Assembly: GCA_965246745.1 (NCBI GenBank)
Contig: OZ251980.1
Location: 3,774,157 to 3,838,156 of the forward strand
DNA length: 64,000 bases
From: JANXMY01 sp965246745
GTDB taxonomy: Bacteria > Armatimonadota > Armatimonadia > Armatimonadales > Capsulimonadaceae
Reading direction: 5' to 3'
The position numbers and the translations under genes are program-made. The notes beneath the pieces are model-generated. The model made no database searches, was not told where the DNA came from, and saw nothing but the letters and a program-made list of their open reading frames with translations. Position 1 is the first letter of the stretch. Each line of letters starts with the position of its first letter. Of the stretch, positions 41,184-49,651 are shown in pieces.

Positions 41184-41807
41184 TCACTTTTGCGCCAGGT
41201 CCCATTCGCGGACGGCGCGAACGAACGCTTTGATTTTGGCGTGGTCTTTGATGCCGGGGGACGACTCAACGCCCGACGACACATCTACGGCGTAAGGGCG
41301 GACGGCCTCTAACGCGGCTTGGACATTCTCAGGGGTGAGGCCGCCGGCGAGGATGAGGGGCCGGTCGGTCAAGGCTTTGGCGCGAACGGCGAGAGACCAG
41401 TCAAACGTCTCGCCGGAGCCGCCGAGCATTTGTTTGTGGTAAGTATCAAGATGGACCGCGCCAACGGAGTCGGGGTAGGCGGCAATCTCGGCCAGCGAAG
41501 CCGCGCCGCGCATGCGGAAGGACCGGAGGCGCCACTGAGCGCCGCGCCGAAAGCGGGACCCCTCGGCGGCGTCTTCATAATGCTGGACATACTCGGCCAA
41601 ATACTCTTCGGCATCTTCGGGCCGGTGGGCGACGACGACGCGCTTGACGAACAGGGGCAGGGCGGCGGCGATCTCGCGGTAAACTTCCGGCGGCAGAAAG
41701 CGCGGGGAACCCGGAACGGCAATGAAACCCAGTGCGTCCGCCCCGGCGTCCGCTGCCGCGTGCGCGTCGAGTCCGTTGGAAATGCCGCAAATCTTGATGC
41801 GTGTCAT
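41184..41807 (-). CDS. trpF: Phosphoribosylanthranilate isomerase
   Basis: 207 residues from ATG 41807. TIM barrel; catalytic Cys in MTRIKICGISNG and the catalytic Asp in VDVSSGVESSPGIKD. The phosphate site is LAGGLTPENVQAAL. A middle insertion (about 70-105, AEEYLAEYVQHYEDAAEGSRF) replaces the usual short GVF segment. It lies apart from trpBA, between two PEP-CTERM genes. The upstream extension to 41888 overlaps a promoter and was dropped. Confidence 0.93.
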   Translation of the reverse strand: MTRIKICGISNGLDAHAAADAGADALGFIAVPGSPRFLPPEVYREIAAALPLFVKRVVVAHRPEDAEEYLAEYVQHYEDAAEGSRFRRGAQWRLRSFRMRGAASLAEIAAYPDSVGAVHLDTYHKQMLGGSGETFDWSLAVRAKALTDRPLILAGGLTPENVQAALEAVRPYAVDVSSGVESSPGIKDHAKIKAFVRAVREWDLAQK

Positions 41808-41882
41808 AGTGCTTCTCTTAACGCCGAGGCCGAGCGGATGGTTCCGGCCGGAAATATTTACGGGTCGGCCGGGCGGATAAGT

Positions 41883-41899
41883 TGGCATGGTTTATGCAG
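41883..41899 (+). promoter_or_regulatory. Sigma-54 (-24/-12) promoter of the PEP-CTERM gene at 41962
   Basis: TGGCAT-GGTTT-ATGCA has the same spacing and nearly the same bases as the site at 41011-41027. Predicted start about 41910. Confidence 0.72.
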
Positions 41900-41961
41900 G
41901 TAAGAATACCAGTTGTACTCCGATCATTCTCACGCACACACTTTCAATCTGGAGAACCGAA

Positions 41962-42720
41962 ATGCACACTTTCCGCACCCTTCTCACCGTCGCCGCCCTG
42001 TCCGGGCCGGCGCTTGCCTGGCTCGCTCCCCGCGCCGACGCGCAAATTTCCCTGCCGCCCGGCGGCTCCGTCGTCTTCGCCAACGGTCTCGGAACCGTGC
42101 TGATTCCCGGCTTGACCGCCGGCAGCCCCGGCCTCGCCGGGACAGTTCTCGCAAGCCAAACTCTCCACTTCACCAGCCCGGCCAGCTCGGCGCTGACGGG
42201 AACTCTCACTGCCCAAGTCGTCCGCGCCGCCGACACCGGCCTGCTGGACTTCTACTACCAAATCGCCAACACATCGGTTTCCAATGCGCCGCGCCCGAGC
42301 CAGCCGGAATTCGAGTTTCTCGGACTGACGGGCTTCGGGGGCTTCTCCACAGCAGTTCAGTACCGAACCGACCTCGGCGGCACTGCGCTGGGCGGCGAGG
42401 CCCACGGCGTGCCGGGGGTGGTGACGCGCACGGGGGACGGCAGCGAGATTGATGTCAACTACGCCGGGACATTCACCGCCGCCGAAACGTCCGAGGCGTT
42501 TTTGGTTCGAACCGATGCCGTGTCGTTTCAATCGCTCGGCACGGCATTTATCGGCGGAGCCAATCCGCCGCAGGGGGTCAGCCTGGCGGGGGTTTATTCT
42601 CCGTTCAGCGCTCCTGTCCCGGAAGGGTCGTCCGCCCTGCCGCTCGGCCTGGGTGTGGCGGCCCTGCTCGGCGCGTCCGCCGTCCGGCTTCGGCGGCGTG
42701 CCGGGCAGCGCTCCGGGTAA
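41962..42720 (+). CDS. Secreted PEP-CTERM protein, sigma-54 controlled
   Basis: 252 residues, ATG 41962 after TGGAG. A signal peptide (LLTVAALSGPALAWLAPRADA) is followed by a beta-rich extracellular domain with LHFTSPASSALTGTLTAQVV and LDFYYQIANTSVSNAP. This resembles domains common in PEP-CTERM proteins with a LLDFYYQ..N...S motif. The anchor is VPEGSSALPLGLGVAALLGA followed by RLRRRAG. Followed by an intrinsic terminator. Confidence 0.85.
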   Translation: MHTFRTLLTVAALSGPALAWLAPRADAQISLPPGGSVVFANGLGTVLIPGLTAGSPGLAGTVLASQTLHFTSPASSALTGTLTAQVVRAADTGLLDFYYQIANTSVSNAPRPSQPEFEFLGLTGFGGFSTAVQYRTDLGGTALGGEAHGVPGVVTRTGDGSEIDVNYAGTFTAAETSEAFLVRTDAVSFQSLGTAFIGGANPPQGVSLAGVYSPFSAPVPEGSSALPLGLGVAALLGASAVRLRRRAGQRSG

Positions 42721-42748
42721 TTGTCCGAAGCTTTGTCCCCTGTTCACG

Positions 42749-42772
42749 TCCTGCGTGGAGCAGGAACTTTTT
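42749..42772 (+). terminator. Intrinsic terminator after the PEP-CTERM gene
   Basis: The stem tcctgc with gcagga and a 5-nt loop is followed by ACTTTTT. Confidence 0.7.
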
Positions 42773-42813
42773 GCTCCCCCGAGTCGCTTTCGGCGGCAAG
42801 GGGGAAGTTGACT

Positions 42814-43092
42814 ATGCGTTTCATCAATGGCGGCATTGCCGCCGCCTGCCTGCTGGCTCTGCTGGCGCCGGCGGCACAGGCCAAAGACCACGACAGCAAC
42901 ACGCTGCACAAGCTCGGCAAAGCGATTGAATACCCGGTCCGCAAGGCGTCGGAAAACACCAGCATCGCCGCGCACCGGACGGTCGGGGCCAAGTCGGTTG
43001 TGCATCGCCGCAACGGCAACAAGACATATCGGTCGGTTGTGACCCATAACGGGCGTATCCATCGCCTGCACCGGGTCGGCCACAAGCGCTGA
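42814..43092 (+). CDS. Small basic secreted protein
   Basis: 92 residues, ATG 42814 after AAGGGGGAAG. The signal peptide reads GGIAAACLLALLAPAAQA. The mature part is strongly basic (HKLGKAIEYPVRKASENTSI, later HRRNGNKTYRS, and a His/Arg-rich end). Possibly binds a polyanion or nucleic acid outside the membrane; family not recognised. Ends in an intrinsic terminator. Confidence 0.7.
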   Translation: MRFINGGIAAACLLALLAPAAQAKDHDSNTLHKLGKAIEYPVRKASENTSIAAHRTVGAKSVVHRRNGNKTYRSVVTHNGRIHRLHRVGHKR

Positions 43093-43113
43093 GCGCAGGC
43101 GCGGAGCGAGTTT

Positions 43114-43144
43114 GCCCGGATACGCTTGTATCCGGGCGTTTTTT
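43114..43144 (+). terminator. Intrinsic terminator between two small genes
   Basis: The stem gcccggatac with gtatccgggc is followed by TTTTTT. The next start codon lies 12 bases after the T-run. Confidence 0.88.
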
Positions 43145-43156
43145 ATGGAGAATGCC

Positions 43157-43480
43157 ATGACTGATGAAGAATTGGGAGCGCTGCTGCTGCGAAAAGCCCG
43201 CGCGGAGACCCGTATTGTCACGCTGAACGCGGAGATCAAAGCCGCGTCGGGGTCGCTCCTGAAGCTGGCGGACACGCTGGCGAGCAATCCCGGCGACTTG
43301 CAGTTCAAGAACCTGCCGGGGGAAGTCGGGCAGTGGCCCGAGCGGGTGGGGCGGCGGACGGAGTTTGAGTGGGCGCAGGTGGATACGGCGGTGGTTGTGC
43401 GGCGCTTGATTGATCTGTTCAACGCGCAGGCGGAGATTGATGATGCCGACAAGCAGATCGCGGCTAGCGGCGGGGTGTGA
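43157..43480 (+). CDS. Small coiled-coil hypothetical protein
   Basis: 107 residues. ATG 43157 is preferred over 43145 because GGAG at 43147-43150 stands six bases before it. Long helices at both ends (ELGALLLRKARAETRIVTLNAEIKA; RLIDLFNAQAEIDDADKQIA) flank a middle FKNLPGEVGQWPERVGRRTEF. No family recognised. The gene sits right after a terminator and has no obvious promoter of its own. Confidence 0.6.
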   Translation: MTDEELGALLLRKARAETRIVTLNAEIKAASGSLLKLADTLASNPGDLQFKNLPGEVGQWPERVGRRTEFEWAQVDTAVVVRRLIDLFNAQAEIDDADKQIAASGGV

Positions 43481-43496
43481 GAGGCGTGTTGTTGGT

Positions 43497-43815
43497 GTGC
43501 GCGGGCGTTGGATTGTTGCGAGGGCGTTGGATTGTTGCGAGGGCGTTGGATTGTTGCGGGGGCGGTTGATGGTGACGAGGGCATAGGTACGAGGGCGTGA
43601 ACGCCCTCGCTGGGGAGCGCAGACGCTAAGGTCCCGCCTGCGCGGGACAGGAAACAGACAATCAATCGGACTCTTCCGCCACGCAGGTGGCGGCTTGGCG
43701 TCCGCGCCCCCCAGCGAGGGCGTTCACGCCCTCGTTTACACAACTAATGCCCTCGCAACAACCAACGCCCTCGCACACATTCCAACGCCCGCCACCATCA
43801 ACACGCCCACACACC
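43497..43815. repeat. Very long palindrome with tandem subrepeats, family H copy 2 (inverted)
   Basis: The core (43588-43735) has the same parts as 23641-23820 but in reverse order: tacgagggcgtgaacgccct, gcgcagacgct, tcccgcctgcgcggga, then gccacgcaggtggcgg and back out. About three 19-bp units (gcgagggcgttggattgtt) stand on the left and degenerate inverted units on the right. No gene is seen in 43481-44027; a TACACT box near 43893 may serve the next gene. Confidence 0.93.
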
Positions 43816-44027
43816 GTGACCCCCGCATTATCTCTGCGTTGCCGCTTCTTTTGTTTCTTTTCCCGTTTCGCCCTTGCTTTTCCTTCCGTCACATGCTACA
43901 CTGATACCGAGACTTCAAGCTTCTCCGCTGTTTGCTCCGCCCGCGCTTCGCCGCCGACCTTCTCATCGTTCATTTTTCTGTTTTCTGCCGCCCGGTACTG
44001 CTCGCCGAAAGGGTCACTGTCCGCCCC

Positions 44028-46214
44028 ATGCGTCGTCTTCTGCTGCTTCTGCTTGCGCCCCTTCTGACCCTGCGCCCAGCGCTTGGGCAGACGCCGCCCG
44101 TACCGGCCGCCCCGCCGCCCGGCGCGGCGTCGGTGCCGAACGCCAGTCCTCTCCCGACCAGGTCGGTGCCGCAGGTGGTGCCGACCGCGCCGTCGGTGCA
44201 GGGGGCCACGTCGCAGGCGCTGACTGAAGACGAGTTCGGCGATGCGCGTGTGGCACCCCCGACCGACCCGGCGGTCTGGTCCCGGCAGAGCTTCCCCGTC
44301 GCGCCGTGCGCCCAGCCGCCGACGATAGATGGGAGATTGAACGACCCCTGCTGGAAGACGGCGACCAAAGCCGACGGGTTTTTTCGCTACGGCGGCGGCC
44401 AGGCCCCGCCGCCGGGGGAGCAGACGCAGGCGTGGATTTGCGCGGACAAAACTCGTCTTTACTTTGCGTTCCGGTGCCTCGACGATCATCCCGAGCTGAT
44501 CAAAGCGGGCGAAACCCGGCGCAACGGCAACATTTACCATGACGATTATGTCGGCATGGACATTGACAGCCAGAACAGCCGGCGCGGCTTTTCGTCGTTT
44601 TTCGTGTCCGCGCGGGGAACGCAGGCGGAGTCGTTGGAAGGCGGCACGGCGGACAACATCACCTGGGCGGGCGACTGGACGGCGGCGGTGCGGCGCACGA
44701 AGCACGGCTGGAACTGCGAGATGGCGATCCCGTTCGCCCTGCTGCGCTACGCGCGGGGAACCAAAGCCTTCGGCATGGTGCTGTACCGGCAGCTTGGGCG
44801 GCAGACGGGACTTCAGGGCTGGCCGTATATGCCCCCGGCGGGGGTGGACAACTCCTCAGAGCCGCAGTATCTGGATGAGTTTACAGGCTTCGCGCCGCCG
44901 TTTTTCACGCCGCGCCCGACATTTCTGCCGTACACGTTGGTCACCGGCGGCGCAGGCAATTCGGCCCGAACCGGGCTGGATGTCAAATTCCCGCTGTCCA
45001 CGACGCTGACGGGGGTGGGGACGGTGTTTCCCGACTTTCAAACCATTCAGCAGGACGTGACCAATATCAACTTTTCGTACAACGAGAAGCTGCTGACCGA
45101 TTACCGGCCCTTTTTTGCCGAAGGGGCGGGCTTTCTGCCGGGCACCGATCTGTTTTACTCGCGCCGGATCGGGGCGGTGGACCAGGGGATCAAGCTGGCG
45201 GGCAAGCAGGGGGACCTGACGGTCGGCCTGCTCGGCAGCCACACCAGCGGCACGGCGGCGCAGGACAGCCTCGCGCTCAATCTTGCCAAAGACATCGGCC
45301 TGTATTCGCAGGCCGGAATTGCCGTCACCGACGACCATGCGCCGGGCCGGCCGGGCAATCAAGTCGGGCGGTTTTACGGCTCCTATGGCCTGCGGCGGGG
45401 GCCGACCCGGTACACGCTGTCCGGGTATCACACGCAGTCGGCTCGGCAGAACACTCCGGCGGGGGGCAGCGACCAGATCGAGCTGTCGTCCACTGTGCCG
45501 TTCGGCAAGCCGAGCTTTGATGCGGCCTACAGCGATGTCGGGCCGAGCTTTGCCAGCCAGCTCGGGTATGTGCCTGAAACCGATGTGCGCGGCTCGTACC
45601 TCAGCGTCAACCAGTACAATCAGTTCGACCGGGGCGCGATTGAGCGTTATGATGTTTCGCTGAGTGTCAGCGCGTACCAGCACCACACCGGCGGGTTCTT
45701 TCACAACGATGTGAATGCGTTTGCGTTTCTTCAAAACCGCGCCGGCTACCGGGTGTCGGTGTCGGTGGATCAATCGCAGCGGGATCGGTTCCACGACCGC
45801 ACCGGCGATTTGTCGCTGAGCTGGAACAAAAAAACGCTGTACCAGCAGGGCAGTGTGGAAGATGTGTTCGGGCAGCAGGCCGGGGAGGCGTACAACTTTT
45901 TGACGTTTTCGCAGAGCATTTTCGTGTCGCGGCCGTTCACGCTTCAAGTGAACTACAGCCGCCTGAAGCTCGGCGGGGTGTCCTCGTCGCAAAGCATTGT
46001 GACGGGCACGTATCGGCTCAGCGACGTTCAAAGTGTCGGCGGGCGCTTGGTCTCGCAGGGCGGGGCGGACCAGGGGGCGGGTTTGGGCACCAATGTTTAT
46101 TTTTCGTACAGCCGGCAGGTGCGGGCGGGCACCGATGTGTTTTTGCTGTTCGGCGACCCCAATTCGCCGAAGACTCGCGGCAAAATCACTTTGAAGATGG
46201 TTCATCCATTCTGA
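44028..46214 (+). CDS. CBM9-like plus DUF5916-type outer-membrane beta-barrel protein
   Basis: 728 residues from ATG 44028. A signal peptide (RRLLLLLLAPLLTLRPALG) and a Pro/Ala linker precede a CBM9-like beta-sandwich (about 100-290) starting PPTIDGRLNDPCWKTAT and containing YVGMDIDSQNSRRGFSSFFV. The remainder (300-728) alternates short strands typical of an outer-membrane barrel and ends in MVHPF, a terminal aromatic that fits BAM recognition. The layout fits DUF5916 proteins; ligand unknown. It supports a diderm envelope. Confidence 0.8.
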   Translation: MRRLLLLLLAPLLTLRPALGQTPPVPAAPPPGAASVPNASPLPTRSVPQVVPTAPSVQGATSQALTEDEFGDARVAPPTDPAVWSRQSFPVAPCAQPPTIDGRLNDPCWKTATKADGFFRYGGGQAPPPGEQTQAWICADKTRLYFAFRCLDDHPELIKAGETRRNGNIYHDDYVGMDIDSQNSRRGFSSFFVSARGTQAESLEGGTADNITWAGDWTAAVRRTKHGWNCEMAIPFALLRYARGTKAFGMVLYRQLGRQTGLQGWPYMPPAGVDNSSEPQYLDEFTGFAPPFFTPRPTFLPYTLVTGGAGNSARTGLDVKFPLSTTLTGVGTVFPDFQTIQQDVTNINFSYNEKLLTDYRPFFAEGAGFLPGTDLFYSRRIGAVDQGIKLAGKQGDLTVGLLGSHTSGTAAQDSLALNLAKDIGLYSQAGIAVTDDHAPGRPGNQVGRFYGSYGLRRGPTRYTLSGYHTQSARQNTPAGGSDQIELSSTVPFGKPSFDAAYSDVGPSFASQLGYVPETDVRGSYLSVNQYNQFDRGAIERYDVSLSVSAYQHHTGGFFHNDVNAFAFLQNRAGYRVSVSVDQSQRDRFHDRTGDLSLSWNKKTLYQQGSVEDVFGQQAGEAYNFLTFSQSIFVSRPFTLQVNYSRLKLGGVSSSQSIVTGTYRLSDVQSVGGRLVSQGGADQGAGLGTNVYFSYSRQVRAGTDVFLLFGDPNSPKTRGKITLKMVHPF

Positions 46215-46342
46215 TTTGTGGTATCATAAGACTGTAGCTTGAAGTCGTTCCCTCGCCTTCGAAACTCTGCGTGTTGTCCGCCCGGCTTCACATTCTGTTC
46301 AAACCCTCCGTAACCGGGTACGCGAGAAAGGCTGGCTCCTCC

Positions 46343-46816
46343 ATGTCGCCCTCGTTATCGCTGCGCCCTGCGGCCCGCTCCACTTTTGTCAGCCATTTCG
46401 GGCTGCACGGCGACCATTCCGCGCTTTTGGTGCGCGAGCGCCCGCGCGAAACCGCCGAAGCGGAAGTGTTCGCCCTGCACGGCGCGTTCGACCCGGCTGC
46501 CGCCGACCGCCTGGCCGCCGCGCTGCGCGGCCTTTCGCCGTCGGCGCTGCCCCTGACGCTGGATTTGCGCGGGGTCAGCGCTCTCGACGAGGCCCTGCCG
46601 ACCCGGCTTTTGAAGCTTCACCGCGAATTGTCGCTGCTTCGCCCGGTTTCGTTTCTGGTCGCCGACGACGGCCCGGTGCCCGCGCTGTTGTGCCGCCTCG
46701 GCCTCGAAGAGCGCTTCGGGGTCGGCCCGGCGAAGCGTCTCCCGCCGCTGCCCCCTGCCGTGCCTGTGTTCCCTCTGGCCGAAAAGCCCGCGCCGCGCGA
46801 TTATGCGGTCAGTTAG
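46343..46816 (+). CDS. STAS-domain protein (anti-anti-sigma-factor-like)
   Basis: 157 residues. ATG 46343 follows AAAGG. The strand-helix order EAEVFALHGAFDPAAADRLA, then LPLTLDLRGVSALDEALPTRLLKLH fits a STAS domain; the usual phospho-acceptor Ser after D-x-x is Ser in GVSALDE. The long N-terminus and Pro-rich tail are not typical. A TATCAT box (46222-46227) may be its promoter. Ends in a shared terminator. Confidence 0.65.
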   Translation: MSPSLSLRPAARSTFVSHFGLHGDHSALLVRERPRETAEAEVFALHGAFDPAAADRLAAALRGLSPSALPLTLDLRGVSALDEALPTRLLKLHRELSLLRPVSFLVADDGPVPALLCRLGLEERFGVGPAKRLPPLPPAVPVFPLAEKPAPRDYAVS

Positions 46817-46840
46817 CCGCGCTTCTAAAGATAGACACAA

Positions 46841-46874
46841 ACCGCCCCGGCGCAGGGTGCGCCGGGGCGGTTTT
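46841..46874. terminator. Bidirectional intrinsic terminator
   Basis: A 14-bp stem, accgccccggcgca with its complement, is followed by TTTT on the plus strand. It separates the STAS gene from the convergent ABC permease gene. Confidence 0.82.
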
Positions 46875-46877
46875 GCG

Positions 46878-47738
46878 TTACAAATCGCGCCGCTGAAACA
46901 AAAACAGGCCCAGCACGAAAAAAAGCAGCATGTACAGCAGGATGTACGTCAAATCGCCATTGGTGGTCGCGACCGACGCTTCGCCCTGCCCGCGCTGCCC
47001 GAAAAAGACGCTGATGTCCCAGCCGGCGTCGCCGAGGCCGCGCGTGATCCAGTGGTTCATGCGGCTCAGAGGCACTACATAGCCGCATACCCGGCTCAGC
47101 GTGTCTAAAATCGGGGCGTCCAGCACAAGCGGCTGCGACAGCGAGTGCAGCAGGTCTTCGGCGAGCGCGACGCCGGCGGCAATCAGGGCAAGGCTTGACG
47201 ACAGCGCGTAGCCCGCAAACGCTGAAAAGCACAGGGTCAGGGTCGTAAACAGCAGTGGAAACAAGCCCGCCGCCAGAATGCCGTCCCAAATGCGCGGATG
47301 ATAGGTCCCCGTCTGCTTCCAAATGCCGAGCACGAGCAGGCCGCCCCAAACGGCGACGCAGACGGCCAGCAGAAAAACGATGCCGAGCCATTTGCCGAGA
47401 AACACCGCCGCGCGGGGGATCGGCTTCGGGACAATGACCGACAAAACGCCCCGGTCCACTTCCGCCGTCACCGCCCCGGCGGACAGGGCGACCGCCAGCA
47501 CCGCGCCGAAAAATTTGATTGTCCCGCAGCCCAGCCACGCAAAAATGCGCCCGGTGTTGTTTTTCGCCGTTTCCAAATCGGGTCCGATAAACAGCCCCGT
47601 GCGGATATGCAGCGGCAGAAACGAAAAGCCGACATACAGCGCGGCGATGACCAGCCCCGCGAGAAACACTCGCCGCCGGACGGCTTCCCGCACGGTCAGC
47701 CCCGCCAGCACCCAGATACCGTTGATCAACAGCGTCAC
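46878..47738 (-). CDS. ABC-2-type transporter permease
   Basis: 286 residues with six hydrophobic segments, starting near INGIWVLAGLTVREAVRRRV, the typical ABC-2 N-terminus. Conserved VDRGVLSVIVPKPIPRAAVFLGKW corresponds to the coupling region after TM2. It overlaps the ATPase gene by ATGA and must form the transporter with it. Substrate unknown. Confidence 0.9.
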   Translation of the reverse strand: MTLLINGIWVLAGLTVREAVRRRVFLAGLVIAALYVGFSFLPLHIRTGLFIGPDLETAKNNTGRIFAWLGCGTIKFFGAVLAVALSAGAVTAEVDRGVLSVIVPKPIPRAAVFLGKWLGIVFLLAVCVAVWGGLLVLGIWKQTGTYHPRIWDGILAAGLFPLLFTTLTLCFSAFAGYALSSSLALIAAGVALAEDLLHSLSQPLVLDAPILDTLSRVCGYVVPLSRMNHWITRGLGDAGWDISVFFGQRGQGEASVATTNGDLTYILLYMLLFFVLGLFLFQRRDL

Positions 47739-48664
47739 GCCTCCACCACGCGGATAAACAAGTCTTCCAGCGATTCGCGCTTCGGGATCAGCGACAGCAG
47801 CCGCCCGCCGTGTCCGACCACGGCGGCCGCGAGGTCGGGGATCACCGCCTCGTCGCCGATGCCGATATGCACGTCTTCGCCGCTCACCGTCACGGTGCGG
47901 GCCACCGCTTCCAGCGCTTTCACCAGGCCCGGCGTGACATTCTGCACCCGCATTTCCACCGTCGCCGGGGCGGCCAGCAGGTCGTCGAGGCTGCCGACTC
48001 GGATGACTTCGCCTTTTTTGAGAATTGCCACTTGGTCGCAGGTCATCTCGATTTCGCCCAAGAGATGCGAGTTCAGCAGCACTGTCTTGCCCCGCACTTT
48101 CAATTCCGCCACAATTTCCCGCACTTCGCGCCGCCCGAGCGGGTCGAGCGCCGAAGTCGGCTCATCTAAAATCACCAATTCTGGATCGTTTAAGATGGCC
48201 TGCGCCAAGCCGGCCCGCTGCTGCATGCCTTTGGAGAACTCCGACAGCTTGCTGCGGCGGCGGTCGAACAGCTTGACCATTTCCAAGACTTCCGGGATGC
48301 GCTTGCGCCGCGCTTTTGCGCTCATGCCGTACAGCCGGCCGTGCAGGTCCAAAAACTCTTCCGCGGTCAGAAATTCGTGGAACTGAAACTTTTCCGGCAG
48401 AAAGCCGAGCCGCGCCCGCGCCCCGAGGTCGCCGAGCGGACGGCCCAACAGGGTCGCCGACCCGGAAGTCGGCTTGATATTGCCGAGCAGCATGTTGATG
48501 GTCGTCGTTTTGCCCGCTCCGTTCGGCCCGAGAAAGCCGAACACCTGCCCGCGCGGCACCGAAAACGACAGGTCTTGGACCGCCGTGAACGCCCCCCGCC
48601 CGAGTGTCCCGCCGTAGTCTTTCCGCAGATGCGTTGTTTCGATTGCTGAATTGTTATCCGCCAT
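47735..48664 (-). CDS. ABC transporter ATP-binding protein
   Basis: 309 residues. Walker A is GPNGAGKTTT, Q-loop LGFLPEKFQF, signature LSEFSKGMQQR, Walker B LVILDEPTSALDP and H-loop SHLLGE. A C-terminal domain of about 90 residues (VGSLDDLLAAPATVEMRV) is typical of CcmA/drug-export ATPases. The start overlaps the end of crtYd by 11 bases, so carotenoid and transporter genes share a transcript. Confidence 0.95.
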   Translation of the reverse strand: MADNNSAIETTHLRKDYGGTLGRGAFTAVQDLSFSVPRGQVFGFLGPNGAGKTTTINMLLGNIKPTSGSATLLGRPLGDLGARARLGFLPEKFQFHEFLTAEEFLDLHGRLYGMSAKARRKRIPEVLEMVKLFDRRRSKLSEFSKGMQQRAGLAQAILNDPELVILDEPTSALDPLGRREVREIVAELKVRGKTVLLNSHLLGEIEMTCDQVAILKKGEVIRVGSLDDLLAAPATVEMRVQNVTPGLVKALEAVARTVTVSGEDVHIGIGDEAVIPDLAAAVVGHGGRLLSLIPKRESLEDLFIRVVEA

Positions 48665-48989
48665 TTTTTCTCGCCTGCCGCTCTCTCAAAAACCCGGCGA
48701 TCATCACAAACCCCTGCGCCGCCATGATGTTCGTCACGAAGTAGAACACGAGTTCTTCAAGCGGCAGCGGCCCGAAACGGACCCCGACCACGCGCCAGCG
48801 GTCCACGCTCCAAATGCCGTGGCCCAGCGCAAACGCATCGCACGCGCCTAAATACGCCGTCGAGACTGTCACCGAAACGACCAGCAGCCGCCGCCAGCGC
48901 CACAGCTCGCGCCCCGCCGCCGCCCATTGCAGGGCAATCACCGGCAGCGCCCACCACAATTCATAGCTTAAATACGCCCAGGGTTTCAC
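48654..48989 (-). CDS. crtYd: Lycopene cyclase-domain membrane subunit (CrtYd-like)
   Basis: 111 residues from GTG 48989, overlapping the preceding stop (GTGA) and preceded by GGAGGAG. Three membrane helices carry WAYLSYELWWALPVIALQW and the conserved GPLPLEELVFYFVTNIMAAQG with its double Glu. This is the second half of the heterodimeric lycopene beta-cyclase, which closes the beta-ionone ring; no other carotenoid gene is in the window. Confidence 0.8.
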   Translation of the reverse strand: MKPWAYLSYELWWALPVIALQWAAAGRELWRWRRLLVVSVTVSTAYLGACDAFALGHGIWSVDRWRVVGVRFGPLPLEELVFYFVTNIMAAQGFVMIAGFLRERQARKNGG

Positions 48990-49315
48990 AGCTCCTCCCC
49001 GCCCGTCTTCGGGCGCAGCCATTTCGCCAGGGCAATCACCAAAAGACACATCAAAATCCCCTGCGCGAAATAAAACGCGTATTCTTCCCAGGGCAGATAC
49101 AGCACAAAATGGCTCGGCGGCGCAAACTTCGGATCATACGTCCACAGCCGAGTCTTCGCCGCATAATTGTCCCACGGCGACGTGTAGACGAATGCCAATA
49201 GGCAGACGAGAGCGCACGAGACCAAGTACCGCGCCTTAATCTTCCCGCGCAGAACCAGCAGCAGGGCCGCAATTGGGATACACAAGAACACCAGCAAAAA
49301 TAGCGCGTAGGTCAT
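48986..49315 (-). CDS. crtYc: Lycopene cyclase-domain membrane subunit (CrtYc-like)
   Basis: 109 residues, three membrane helices, with VYTSPWDNYAAKTRLWTYDP and YLPWEEYAFYFAQGILMCLL, the conserved Pro-Trp-Asp-Asn and Glu-Glu motifs of the family. The partner is the next gene. It begins three bases after the MazF gene's stop. Confidence 0.82.
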   Translation of the reverse strand: MTYALFLLVFLCIPIAALLLVLRGKIKARYLVSCALVCLLAFVYTSPWDNYAAKTRLWTYDPKFAPPSHFVLYLPWEEYAFYFAQGILMCLLVIALAKWLRPKTGGEEL

Positions 49316-49318
49316 GGC

Positions 49319-49651
49319 TTACCGTTGAAGGATTTCGACTGTCTTGCGGATCACATCGTCGAGCAGCAACTGTTTTACTTTCCCAACTCGGTACAGAACC
49401 GTTTGGCTGTCGGCGGTAAATAATTTGTTTGGCCTGATATTACTGGGCTTACTCAACGCGCCGGAAACGAAATCGGCATGGTTGAGCGGTATAGCGTCAC
49501 CGTCAGTCACCGCCTTGCTCGTAATCTGACACAGAATAATGTCGCCGCCTGAAGACAGCCCAACGACAATTGCCGGGCGGCGTTTGGCTTGACTCAAATC
49601 CGAGTAAGGAAACGGCAGAACGATCACATCACCTTTTGTAAATGGGGGCAT
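49319..49651 (-). CDS. MazF/PemK-family mRNA interferase toxin
   Basis: 110 residues. The fold shows FTKGDVIVLPFPYSDLSQAKRRPAIVV (the R-R-P-A-I/V motif) and SNIRPNKLFTADSQTVLYRVGKV. Members cleave mRNA in a sequence-specific way. It follows its antitoxin directly (TAAATG). Confidence 0.9.
   Translation of the reverse strand: MPPFTKGDVIVLPFPYSDLSQAKRRPAIVVGLSSGGDIILCQITSKAVTDGDAIPLNHADFVSGALSKPSNIRPNKLFTADSQTVLYRVGKVKQLLLDDVIRKTVEILQR

Noticed and set aside
41944..43743. 599-codon minus-strand open frame
   Set aside because: It covers three plus-strand genes with signal peptides, ribosome-binding sites and terminators; composition is that of a GC-rich shadow frame.
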